This document shows, one piece after another, positions 1 to 10,585 of a stretch of 64,000 nt of DNA. Where the stretch lies: NCBI GenBank assembly GCA_025529335.1, contig JAMYHX010000166.1, positions 16,192-80,191 of the forward strand. Reading direction: 5' to 3'. The position numbers and the translations under genes are program-made. This DNA comes from Rhizopus sp. PT2906 (lineage: Eukaryota; Mucoromycota; Mucoromycetes; Mucorales; Rhizopodaceae). The first letter of the stretch is position 1; every line of letters starts with the position of its first letter. The notes beneath the pieces are model-generated. The model did not search any database, was not told where the DNA came from, and was given only the letters and a program-made list of their open reading frames with translations.

Positions 1-960
1 GAAGTTCTTCCGGACCATCTTGAGGGGATGCAATAGTAGGACTGGTCACATGATGACAGCTTGAGTCACACTAAAAATCAAGGAGGGTGAATACAAATTT
101 GAGTCAAAAATGTGGGTGAGCGGAAATGATTTTTTTACCTTATCTAATGCAGGAATATCCATATTCTCCAATAGCATCTGAATAAAGTCACACATATTCC
201 TTTCAAACGGAACAAGTGGATAAAGTTTTTCCAATGCCATAAAGTGACTTTCGAGCGTGTCTCCTTCCTTCACTTGAACGAATTCTTTTTCTCGTTGTCG
301 TACTTGAAGCTTAAAGAGATACATGGTTCGTGTCTTCGGGAAAAGTAAGTGATGATCAGCCGCCTTGACTGTCCAAATGTTGTCGTCTTCATCTTCTTCT
401 TCCTCTTCATCAAAGCTGTCTTCTTCATCTTCGTCTTCAACATAACCATAAGAGAATATTTCATATATGGTCTCAAGTCCAACATGTCCATCACACATAT
501 AGCTCTGTATGGCTGCTTGAGTGAGTAGATCGAGAAAGAGATCATACCAGCGAGGAGGCATACCGCCGCCCATGACAGGTTGACCTGCAACTGTCAAAAG
601 CTTAACATCCTTGTTCTGTTCAAGAACCGATCTAAGCATGTTGGCGCTTGTCTTTAAAAACGCAGGGATAGCTTCGGCCAGTCCTGGGCCAGTCGTTGGA
701 GGACAGCAATGGGGTTGTCTGTGTTGACGACAAAACAAGGGTTGGAATGGCTTCGAAAAGTGGATGTTGTCTTTTATCTTTCGCCTGAATCGGTATGGAT
801 GAGTAACAGGCGCAGAAAATGTCACATGGAAAGGACGACCCATAGTTAAATTTGTGAGTTGGCACAGATTTAATCTTTGTTGAATAGTCGGGTCTTTTCG
901 TTGCTTGTGGTTCGCGAGGATATCTAAAGACATATCAAATGTGTAAGCAAGCAAAGTCAA
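1..960 (-). CDS. Unrecognised protein with acidic stretch, 3' end cut by window edge
   Basis: A long minus-strand reading frame runs from 960 down to a probable intron donor (GTAAAA) at 138; a further exon seems to continue from about position 30 off the left edge. The middle holds a motif rich in aromatics and prolines (GGGMPPRWYDLFLDLL) followed by a strongly acidic run of Glu/Asp near residues 175-195 and then a globular-looking tail. I do not recognise the family. The segment around 650-780 is odd: the main frame is Cys/His/Pro-rich and unprotein-like there, while another minus frame reads naturally (FVVNTDNPIAVLQRL), so an unseen intron or a frameshift is likely. The start is chosen at the first ATG of the frame; a second lies nine codons in. 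Confidence 0.5.
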
Positions 961-1359
961 AAAAAAAGAAGAAGAAATATGTCATTACTATGGATTACTG
1001 TTTCTATAATGTTTTTATTATCCATATTGATATGCTTTTGTGATAATCGCGATTGTATAGAGTGATAGAATAAATAATCAAGGATCATATTATTGGTTGA
1101 ATAATGGGTATTAATTTTTTGAGTGTTCATGATAAGAATTACAAGGGAAAAGAGAAAAAGAGATAGAAAGTAAAGAAAAGATAAATGAGCCTAGGAAAAT
1201 CAAGGGATAATCTTACTTATTTTCCCGATGTTTCCTAACTTGGCTTCCGTAAGCAAGTCACTTACTGATAACCCGATTACGGTTAATAGATCTAACAGCC
1301 GCTGCCCTTTTTCACACTCACGCGATTTTAAGGATTAAAAAATCATTTTATTTTTTTTT

Positions 1360-2263
1360 TTATTTACAGAGATTTTTCTTCTTGGTAGTCCATTTTGATA
1401 AGCGTTGATATAGTAACCAAGTGGTTGTGATGGAAACAAATGATTTAAATAGTAAAATAAAAATATTCACAGCTGAATGATTTCTTTGAACATAAAGTAA
1501 TAAAGATGACCATACATCTTCTTCTTCTTCTTTGTTACTTTCTTCTTCATCTTCACTTTGTAACAAAGGCGACACTGGGTATTCTGGTTGGTATTCAATT
1601 TCAATGATTTCTGGATTAAAAGAGACACCCATTTTAGTACTATGCGATGTGGATGTGGCTGTAGATGATGATGAGATGCTGCTGAAGCTATTATTTCTTG
1701 TTGTTGTGAATGAAGATGAGTAATAATCGAATAATTCAAGCATGGTATCGTCGGAGCAAGTCGGTAATGCTGTAGGTTGCACAATCATGGTGCTATGTTT
1801 TTTCAAAACAGGCTTTATTCCTTGGAGATGGTCAGAAGCAGGTACAGAGTATGTTTGTGTTTCATTTGTATAAATAGGACCATATAACCCTAGAATTGAT
1901 ATTAACATTACGCACATTCTTTCTTTTCCTTTTTTTTCTTATTAATTCTTACATGTGATATCAGATTCCTTTTGCCTATGTTTATGAATATTAATAACAA
2001 ATAATAAATAATAAATTAATTCCTTTTTACCAGCTCACTGAAGATGGATCGACTAACTTATTAGGTTGACTCAAGTTGGATGTACAATTCCTTGCCATTT
2101 CTCTCCAAAGTGCATTTTGTAATCGTTTGTGTTTATAATCTTCATGTTTATCGTGGTTTAATTTACAGATAATGGAATATTTACGAGTCTCTCGATAAGT
2201 TTGTATTAGATCATCTGTATTCCATTTATATGACAAGTAATCTACACAATATTCAGCTTTCAT
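1360..2263 (-). CDS. DUF1752 (Reg1/AreA GATA-like domain) protein
   Basis: Three exons: complement(1360..1889, 1953..1975, 2031..2263), 261 aa. Residues about 5-90 carry the fungal PF08550 signature: VDYLSYKW, then an ALWREMA motif, VDPSSVSW, QKESDITW and LYGPIYT. The last three are rejoined only when a 23-nt microexon is included, and both of its introns then close in phase. In S. cerevisiae this domain occurs in Reg1, a PP1 regulatory subunit of glucose repression, and in AreA-type regulators; the role here is inferred only. The rest is Ser/Thr-rich with an acidic patch (EDEEESNKEEEED), and a hydrophobic stretch near the C-terminus could be a membrane anchor. The ATG at 2263 is preferred to an upstream in-frame one because the upstream part only translates a GA repeat in what should be the leader. 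Divergent from the NudE gene, 478 bp apart. Confidence 0.75.
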
Positions 2264-2325
2264 TTTATAAAAAAGGAAATAGGGAATTGGAGTTAAAAAA
2301 AAAGAGATATGTTTGTACAGGAGAA

Positions 2326-2350
2326 AGAGAGAGAGAGAGAGAGAGAGAGA
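2326..2350. repeat. GA microsatellite
   Basis: About twelve GA units lie in the presumed 5' leader of the DUF1752 gene. It creates an artificial Leu/Ser-rich reading frame on the minus strand. Confidence 0.9.
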
Positions 2351-2741
2351 AAATAGTAAAATATGGTTTATATACGATCCGACAGTTAGAAGCACAGACC
2401 GCGTTACACACTGAGTGGCGTGGTTAGGATTTTAAATCAACATGAAGTAATTTTTCCCTTATCGCCCTTTTTCACTGGTGTGTGAATTGCATTACTTGTT
2501 TTGACATTTTATAGTGTAACTTTTTAATAAATAAGCATGTGATGAACTTGTTATTATTTATAATTAAATATTCCCGACACTTCACTTAAGGTTTTGCTAT
2601 ATTTTGAAATGGGGTTCAAAATGGGGTTTGTTTAGGTATGGGCGCCTTTTGTGAATTCACACACACCCAATCCTTTCCCTCCCCGTTTAATATACACAAA
2701 TGAGCTCAATGTAATAATAAAATATAAATCTGAAACACTTT

Positions 2742-3891
2742 ATGACTTATCACGCTTTTAGGCAGTTTGAATCTGTTCAAGAGGAATTAGATTATTGGAG
2801 AAATCATGCTGAAAACTTAGAGAGCACCTTACAGGAAACAAGGGCTGCCCTTGACGAATTTCAAGTGTCTTCTCGAGAATTGGAAGAAGAACTCGAAAAG
2901 GAACTTCAAACAACAGAAAAGGCTTATAATGACTTGAAATCACGTTGTGAACATTATAAAAGAGAAGCTGAAGATTGGAAGGTAAAAGTTGCTGTCCTAT
3001 TTAAACACCATCTGACAAAACTGTTTTAGAGCAAATACACAGAATCAAAGCATGAGCAAAATATTACGATGGTGCAGATGCAGCGAGAGATTGATATTCT
3101 CAGAGCAACAGAAGAGTCATTTAGAAAGAAAATATTGGAATTAGAACTGGATAATGATGACTTGGAAAGGACGGAAAGGTAAACAGGATAACTTGCTTAT
3201 CTTCTCTCCGTTCACTCTTATACACTCTAGGGCAGCGACGTCTTCTCTAACAGATTTAGAAATGAAACTCAATAAAGCCATTGAAAGAAATGCTATACTC
3301 GAAAATGAAATCATTGCCAAAGATAACCTAACAGAACAAGCACAGCGACTCAGGGATGAACTGAACGGTAAAATCAATAACATACTTTAGATAAACATGA
3401 CACCCTAATAATGCTTACTTAGAGGTCAACCAGGAGCTATCCGTCTCTCGTGCACAGGCAATAAAACAAAAAGAAATGATTACAGAGCTCGAGAACAAAT
3501 TACAAGAGCTTGAAAAGAAGAATAGACAACAAGAGGCAATGAATCAACGATCGTCAACGCCTGACTTTGACCCTTATAATCTACGTCAAAGCAGAGTACC
3601 TCGAACATCTTCTGCATCCAATCCGGTCAAGATGGTTCAAGATATGGTTGGTCGCGTCAGGGTACGTTTTTGATTATATCAAACAAATGTATGGCTCACA
3701 TTTTTTTTTAGAGTTTGGAAGCGCGTCTGCAATCATGCCGCTCACTCGTCACACCTCTGCTCAATCCTCCACCTTCTTACAGCTCCTCCAACTACATCTC
3801 GCGTCCTTCTTCACCGACTCGATCTGTCAGTTCTATCAGTTTCTCTAACATCAAGGCACGACGCCCCTCTGAATACATGAATAATCCATGA
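2742..3891 (+). CDS. nudE: NudE/NDE1-type nuclear distribution protein (dynein/Lis1 regulator)
   Basis: Five exons: join(2742..2981, 3030..3178, 3231..3367, 3423..3661, 3712..3891), 314 aa, all phases consistent. The N-terminal half is one long coiled coil starting FESVQEELDYWRNHAENLE, the hallmark of the NudE/NDEL1 family, with the SSRELEEELE heptads that follow in this family. The C-terminal part is basic and Ser/Pro-rich (PSSPTRSVSS) and poorly conserved, as usual. NudE proteins bind Lis1/NudF and dynein and are needed for nuclear migration and spindle positioning along microtubules in hyphae. The length agrees with other fungal NudE-like proteins. Alternatives are other coiled-coil proteins, but the opening motif is specific. 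Confidence 0.85.
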
Positions 3892-3953
3892 TAAATAAAA
3901 ACAAGTCACTCTTTGTACGCAATTCTCTTTCTTTTTCTTTCTTTACAGTACTT

Positions 3954-4788
3954 ATGCCGCCCGTCAATCGAGCACCACGTAATGAGTTAATCGAGTGGTA
4001 CAGCTCCATTCCACCCATCACAAGAGCTCTCTTGACTCTGATGATAACCACAACTACAGCATCAACTCTTGGTCTGATTCATCCGTCATCACTCATCCTT
4101 TACTGGCCTGGTGTGAAACAGGGATTACAAGTAATAAAAGTTGTTATTATAAAAAGGATGGGAAGTCTAATCATAGAAATAGCTTTGGCGTCTCATAAGT
4201 TGCTTTTTTGTAAATAGACTCAGTTTAGGCTTTGCATTCAACGTGTTCTTCTTGTACCGCAATTCACTACAACTCGAGACTGAGGTATTTCGAAACCAGC
4301 CTGCAGACTACGTCTTCTTTTACCTCGTTACCTCAAGTTTGCAGCTGGCTGCAGCTAGTTTTATCAATCTATACGTCTTGAGTGATGGCCTCCTGCTATC
4401 AGCAGCCTATCTCTGGTCTCAGCATTATCGTGACGTACCTGTGTCGTTCATGTTTGGAATTCGATTCAAGGTAAAAAGATTATCGATAAAAAAAGGAAAT
4501 GTTATTTATCAGTTCTCATTGAAGGCATATTATCTTCCTTGGGCTATGATTGCAAGTGATTTTATCATGTCAGGAGGCGAGATACCCAAGGCTTCGATCG
4601 TTGGTCTGCTATCATCACATATTTATCATTATTTAACTACAATTTATCCAAGCCAAGGCGGACGCCGTTATCTTCAAACACCCGATTTCCTTCGCCGAAT
4701 CTTTCCTTCTCCTAATCAACCAAGAAATAACCATACGAACGTGTTTGGTAGACATGCCTGGGGAAGAGGACGACGATTGGATAGCTAA
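3954..4788 (+). CDS. Derlin (Der1-like ER-associated degradation protein)
   Basis: Exons join(3954..4130, 4183..4470, 4525..4788), 242 aa. Derlin landmarks appear in order: WYSSIPPITRA near the N-terminus, LWRLIS, GFAFNVFFLYRNS, the W in YLWSQH, YLPWAM and GGRRYLQTP near the end. Derlins are rhomboid-like pseudoproteases of the ER membrane; they lack the Ser-His dyad and help extract misfolded proteins for Cdc48/p97 and the proteasome. Several hydrophobic segments fit a multi-pass topology. The second intron is only 54 nt, a multiple of three and free of stops, so its retention would add 18 residues without breaking the frame. It starts just 62 bp after the NudE stop, in the same direction. 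Confidence 0.88.
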
Positions 4789-6646
4789 TAATAAATGACT
4801 ATATCAGCATCTTTTTTTTTTTTTTTTTTAATTCTGTTAAACCGAAAAACGTGTGAAATCATTAACTAAATTAGTCTTCTTTGTATTTTGGGCGGGCAGA
4901 AAATAAAATTTCTCAACAATCAAATCTCTTATCCACTAAACAAGGTTATCTCCAAGTATAACACAGTTTTAACTTAAAACTTGCATTAGTTTAGTTGAAT
5001 TTAAGCGTGCTATTGTTGTTCTCCGTTTATTTGTTTGTCGCTCTTTATTGTCATACCTTCTCACACATGTAGTATAGTCTAGAACAGGTTTGATGATTTC
5101 CGAAACGCCCAAGCAAATCTTTTTTTTTTTTCATATTGATAAAATTGAAGCCTCTTTTATTAAGCAATCATAAACCAGTTGTATCTCATAGCAACGAAGG
5201 ATGCATCGGTGGATTTGCTGTATTTTGACAACCTTTCAATAGAGTAGATCGGTTTTATACGCAACAGTTGTACAAAACAAATGTTTACACATCCAAACCT
5301 TCTCCAAGTTTCATTCCCCTTTCCGAAGGGCCAAGGTGCACAAAAATGCGGCTATCGATAAGAACAAAAAGCATGAATATACAGAAATAGAATTTTTGTG
5401 TGTCCAACAAATTGATTGACACAATTAAATCATAAAAGCCAAGGCTCGACCATTGCAGATGAATAAGGGAGTTGATATTACAACAACAATGATCAAAAAA
5501 ATGTGCAATAACTTGAAGATTCCATTGGTGAGGGATTTTTTAGCTCATGGTGAAAGCTTAAAAGAAAATAACGCTATTAGGTCTTATCGATGTTATGGAA
5601 ACACAATGATATAAAGCTGTAATCCACGCACGAGCGTAACGATGATGGAAACTGATGATAGCGTGCAGTGTGTAAATAACTGCTATATCAAGCTATTGAC
5701 ATGCTCTTTTCAAAATTGATAAGACAAGGGTGTCTCAAGACAAGTATTGTGCGTATATTTGCAACACCATGAATATTAGTTCGCCACATCTATTTTCTCA
5801 AGAATCGGGCGTACTTGGATAATATTTATTTGGATTTAGTAAAACCGGATAACTGGGTTCATATTAAGTTAAGGCTTATTTATGAAACACGTTTCTTTAC
5901 ATGTAATGAAGAGGTTTGTATTTAATGCCCTATCATCAGGTCATTAATGCTCAAAATGTCTCATGCTTTCATAATGCAACCGTAATACAGCTGCGGAAAC
6001 TCTAATATCTGGGCTTGGGTAGTATTGAGTAAAAGCATTGTCAAAATTGAATTTTACAAGTTTCGTAGATAAAAAAAAATCTGCCAAACTGAGCAGAGAC
6101 CACGCTACTTAACATTGAACTTGACACATTTGGAGTGCCGGTAGATCTTTCTTGTAACAAAGGTATGGATATCGATTATATTTATTAATTAAATGGGAAG
6201 GGAGTATATACACTATTGCTCTTTTGGAATGAGTTGAAATAGTTTTATTAGAGAAATCTTGAAAAGAGCGATCATCCTTATTACGCTTTTCACTGCTTAT
6301 TTATTCATAAATATTAAATATTTATTATCGTTGTGGGCTCTGGATGCTTTTATGACATTGATTTACCTTGGCTATCTCAAAAAAAAGGACAAGAAATATC
6401 TAAAAACTTCCTCTAGGATCTAGGGTTGCTGAAAGGCATTAAGCAACGAGTGTTAAGGACATTATTGTGGCCATCGGAGCATCTTGTACATTGGGTCTAA
6501 GTTGAGCGGCTCACAGCCGAAAAGCAAAAAATTTTAAAAACGACAATTTGATATGGAAACACTGTGCTTTAGCTGTTCTTTGCATGCATGGCTGTTGGAT
6601 ATTTAGTCAATAGATTTACCATTTATATGTGTAACAATGCTTAACA
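4789..6646. other. Gene-poor stretch, nothing recognised
   Basis: About 1.9 kb of AT-rich DNA with poly-T tracts just after the Derlin gene. One short open segment on the plus strand (about 5430-5610, with ARPLQMNKGVD) looks mildly protein-like but has no start context, no clear splice partners and no family resemblance that I can see. It may be a decayed transposon. Confidence 0.5.
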
Positions 6647-7290
6647 TTAATTTTCATTACCTTGGTCATTACTATTTTCATTACTATCATTATTGCTCTC
6701 CTCTTTACTGTCATCGTCCCAAGATACATCGCTCAGCTGTTCCTTCATTATTACTTCTTTCTTCCTTTTTTCTTCAGTTATGATTCTATTAATGTTTGAT
6801 TCTTTTTCTATCTGTCTATCATTAACTTTCTAAATCATTCACTATCTCCTTGAAAAATAAAAGAAAAAAAGTAATGGATTAGTATATAAACCCTCATACT
6901 TGCATTTACCTCAATGAAAGCAAGGCCATTGACCAAAGTTGCAAGTCCCTCCGATTTCAACTGCTGTAGTGTATGAGGAAATTTGGAAGAATATAGGCCC
7001 TCCATCAAAACCCATCTGGTCAATAACTCTATCAAGGTAAGGTTTATTCATTATTATCTCATTTGCCTGAATGCAGCGTTCTCCCACTCGATATCAAATT
7101 GCGTAAAGGAATGATTGCATGTATTGTGATAAAATACTTTATCCTTTAATGAAGCCAGCCTTCTTCTTTTGGCCACCAAGGCCGCTTCGTCATTCATAAT
7201 TTCTCTCTTGAATTTCTCCATCTTTCTTTTTCTCTCTTCCAAGAGAGGGGAGGACCAAGATATACTAACGCCACGGCAATTTTCTTTCAT
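6647..7290 (-). CDS. Small lysine- and acid-rich protein, exon structure unresolved
   Basis: Two segments look coding on the minus strand. The first, from the ATG at 7290 to a donor at 7138, is highly charged (LLEERKRKMEKFKRE, AKRRRLASLKDK). The last ends at a stop at 6647 and is acidic (SDVSWDDDSKEESNN). A middle segment around 6910-7040 includes LATLVNGLAFIE and joins the last exon in phase (donor AG|GTAAATG, acceptor TTTAG). I could not join the first and middle segments cleanly in one frame, so this may be a pseudogene or have an unusual intron. No family is recognised. Confidence 0.3.
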
Positions 7291-7460
7291 CCGCTCTTCT
7301 CTTCCCAGAAGACAACAACTGTGCTTACGAAATGTATTAGTGCTTTTTAGTTTATAAACTTGAGATACTTGTTACTTATGTATACAACCCCATTTGCCCT
7401 GCTCTCCGTGCAAGGCACACAATCATTTGTATCTTGTTACAAATTGTTTTTGTTTTTACA

Positions 7461-7911
7461 TTATAATAGTAAAAAAAAAAAAAAAAAAAAGCTCGCTGCA
7501 TCCTCTTCAGTAGCAAAATGTACATGGCAATACCTATGAAAAGTGAAAAATCAACGCGTTAAAAACTACTTTGTTTTACATTAAATATTGACATTGTACT
7601 TACGATTGATAAATATACTGTTTAAACATATGGAACGGGTTAATGGCCGAGCACTTATTTTTGATATTGCATATTTCTCCATCTGTTTTCCCATAAAAAA
7701 CTTGCTGTATGAGAAAACACGAGTTGTGATTGATTGCAATCTTTGCACATATTAAGTCAACAACTTGTGAATTACATTGTTTATTGAAAAGAAAGGGGGT
7801 ACTATTAAAGTAAGACACGCGTGAATTTATAGAGGAAATAGAATATTGTCGGCATGATTTGATGTGATCAATGTGGTCAATATGGTCAATGTGATCAATG
7901 ATCACTGCCAT
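7461..7911 (-). CDS. Unrecognised small spliced gene or remnant
   Basis: Exons complement(7461..7533, 7604..7911) share a strong donor (TC|GTAAGT) and acceptor (CATAG), in phase. The protein begins with a His/Asp/Ile repeat made by four 9-bp units, then runs through VVDLICAKIAINHNSC to YCHVHFATEEDAAS, which resembles the end of an RRM-type fold by eye only. It then runs into a 20-T tract read as poly-Phe before the stop. The poly-T ending argues for a truncated copy or the 3' remnant of a retroelement ORF rather than a healthy gene. Confidence 0.3.
7866..7901. repeat. Four 9-bp tandem repeats
   Basis: Units GATCAATGT, GGTCAATAT, GGTCAATGT and GATCAATGA follow one another. On the minus strand they code for repeated Asp-His-Ile. 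Confidence 0.85.
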
Positions 7912-8261
7912 ACGTAGCTATTATTACTATAGGCTATTCTTATCAGATGCTATAGAAGAATGTAAAGTAGAACGTGTGTTCCACTGTAAGATTATAGGGT
8001 ATTATAGTGATTTATATCAAACACATCAAGCAAATTGATTTCAGTCTCTATCCAAGAAAATCGCGTCAATAAAGGACAAGTCCATCGAGCTTTTCCGTTC
8101 TTCTCACTTAATTAATCTTCCTAAGATATGCTTGTTCTTTTTACATACTAATTTATAAATACATTCTTTCTTTCTTTCGCTTATTTACTACTTTAACAAT
8201 CCCAAGACATCACAAAATTTAATAACCCAAAAACGCCTTATGCCTGATCATATCATTACTT

Positions 8262-8729
8262 TTATACATCTGGAATACAGCTCCATCTATTTAATACACT
8301 CTCAGTACTTATATGCAATATTGAAATTCTTGAAGCAGAAGTGAATGGATAAGAATTGACTATAAGCTGACAATCCTTCTTCAGAATTGCGCTCAGACTC
8401 AAACTCATAAAATTATCCACAGCAATAAATCTACAGTTGTCTGAGAAGCTAGAGGCAGTGCCAAGATTACGAACAGACAGATCTTCATCATAACAAAAAA
8501 AAATATACTAGATCCAACACGAAGTCTTTTGGAAGCACTGTGGTTACGGTCCTCGTTTTCATTATCAATATTACGAAATGTGCACTCGATCTCTGTAGCA
8601 GAAGTGAATTCTGTAACTCCACGATCGACTACTTTTTTGTCCAGTCGAATATCGCTGTTACGATTTCTAAGACAAATTATAAGCACAAGTCGCGTATGGT
8701 TTATACGTTTTGTCGAATTCGTTTGCCAT
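8262..8729 (-). CDS. Hypothetical 119-aa protein, three exons
   Basis: Exons complement(8262..8440, 8509..8666, 8707..8729) close in perfect phase with introns of 40 and 68 nt, each starting GTAT and ending in AG. The protein starts MANEFDKT and contains an acidic middle (DNENEDRN), a basic patch (SKRLRVG) and a hydrophobic-rich C-terminal half (FMSLSLSAILKKD). The consistent phases make a real gene more likely than chance, but no domain is recognised. It lies between other small unknown genes and a Crypton-derived gene, so it may belong to mobile DNA. Confidence 0.45.
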
Positions 8730-9013
8730 CCTGTTTGAAGTTCGAATGGAAACAGATAACATAATGTCTAACACGCACATGTTATAATGGACAAATCAGA
8801 TATTAATCAATATATACAATGCTTAACTTTAGCAAAATGATTTTTTTTTGTATTAGCGTAGAGTTCCCTAATGATAAAAAACAGCATCTCAAACTTAAGC
8901 ACTCCTTATAGCTAATCATCTAGGAAGTTACACAAAACTCGAATAGCTCACTACATTTGATAAGATATTCAAACAGACTTTTGAAGAAATGTAGAATTTG
9001 ATAATAAAAAACA

Positions 9014-9392
9014 TTACAACTCGGAAGAAATGACTTTGCAGAAACCATCTAAGGATTTTCCAAGTTCAATGCGTTTTCTTTCAACTATTTCTGCTGCTTC
9101 TGTGGTGGATATGTTGTATTCAGAAGCAGTCTTCTTCACTTTATCATAAATCACCTTTCTCCTACTGAAGTACCTTGACTCTGTTCGGTCCCTTCGCCAA
9201 GATGTTCCTTGGGTCTGCTCTAGGAATTGAACTGCTGGCTGACCTGGCAAACCAAGTTCGTACTCTCTCCAAACGTCAGTCACCGTCTTGAGATGCCTGC
9301 ATAATTTGTATGTTGATCTGGCAGTTGTATTAGAACCACTGCATGTAGGCGGGCTTGGTATGTGCTGTGCTTGTAAGACTGATGTGGATAGC

Positions 9393-9423
<31 letters not shown>

Positions 9424-10147
9424 GCTCTGGTATTACATGCCGATATGGTGAGAGATGTAAAGGCTGCTGTAGTGTCTGCGCTATATGATCAAGTTTGGAA
9501 TTGACTTCCGCTACGTGTTGGTCAAGCAATTGCCTTAATTGTTCAAATCCACTTTTAACCATTTCTATCAGTTGAGACATTGCTTCCTCCGGTTGATTTG
9601 ATGGTTGATCCTCATTGGGAGTATCTGCAACATTATCTTCAAGGTTTTTTCTCTTGCGTTTCAACTGGGTATACTTGAGTGTTTTTAGGAATGCTTTTAA
9701 AACACTTCCACGGGGATGATCCTCATGATTAATTTTTAAGGCCCTTTGTTGCCTGTATAAATCAACGACCGATTTGATATGCGAGTCGATCGTAGATTTT
9801 CCAATAGAAGCAGCTGTGCCATTAGCATCTTTTTTGCCAGTCATGTTTCCTTTGGGGAGTATTTCTTCCCGAAGATATAGGACAAGCTTTCGTTCAGACA
9901 CAAGAGCACCATCAGTGAATTGCTTTTCACTGCACCATTTCTACTAAATTATATTTAGACAATGGATCATCATATTATCCTACTCCAAATTTACCAGCCA
10001 TCTATCTTGTCTTTGCTTGTAGGTTTTATCAGTGTTGGGGGATCTTTCATGTCTGCTAATTGCTACAACTTGTTGCATCCCAGAATTAGGAACGGCATTG
10101 TTATCAATATCGTTTTGAAGGTCTTCAGGAATATTAGAGTTTGACAT
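9014..10147 (-). CDS. Crypton-derived protein with GCR1_C DNA-binding domain, recombinase core absent
   Basis: Exons complement(9014..9940, 9995..10147), 359 aa. The N-terminal 140 residues match the entry part of Ndc10/Crypton-type fungal proteins: TDKTYKQRQDRW, WCSEKQFTDG, the VLYLREEILP motif and DLYRQQRAL. Where the tyrosine-recombinase core would follow, the protein instead has a coiled coil (MVKSGFEQLRQLLDQHV) and an 11-Gln run. It then ends with a GCR1_C-like domain: TVTDVWREYELGLPG, SWRRDRTE, YFSRRKVIYDKV. In yeast, Gcr1, Msn1 and Hot1 carry this DNA-binding domain. A transcription-factor-like role after domestication, or a deletion derivative of a Crypton, are both possible. The frame is intact. 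Confidence 0.65.
9394..9425. repeat. TTG/CAA trinucleotide run coding poly-Gln
   Basis: About eleven TTG units on the plus strand are read as CAA (Gln) codons on the minus strand inside the GCR1_C-domain gene, between its coiled coil and its DNA-binding domain. Confidence 0.9.
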
Positions 10148-10585
10148 TGAATAAGAAAAAGTATATAAGAAAAAGGAAATAATGTAGCTTAGCTTGATAA
10201 AATGAAAAACTCTCAACAATTTGGGAAATCCTGTAACACCAGACTTGATGTGTGACTGACCTTTTTCTTATTACTTTGTGTGTTGTTGTTATGATGTTTC
10301 ATCATCTTCACATAAATACACATTATCCATTTATTTTCTTTTCTCTTTTTTCTTACTCACCCTTGATTTATGCTTCTTTTGTTGTACTTCAACTATCTTT
10401 TACCAGCTCTGTTTAAGTGCCCTTTTCATACTATTATTGTTATTATTTCATTAACATTTTATAGTTGTTTTTATTAATATATCAGTCATTTTCTACTAAC
10501 AAATCAGACTACAATTATCTAGCCAAGTCACAAGACACACCTAAGTCACCACCGAAATGATAACGTAAGGGTCCAACAGGGCCAA

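Noticed and set aside
2264..2395. Upstream extension of the DUF1752 reading frame
   Set aside because: It only translates a GA microsatellite and AT-rich leader; the conserved domain begins right after the ATG at 2263.
9288..9488. Plus-strand frame with a poly-Cys run
   Set aside because: It is the reverse shadow of the poly-Gln codons of the minus-strand Crypton-derived gene.
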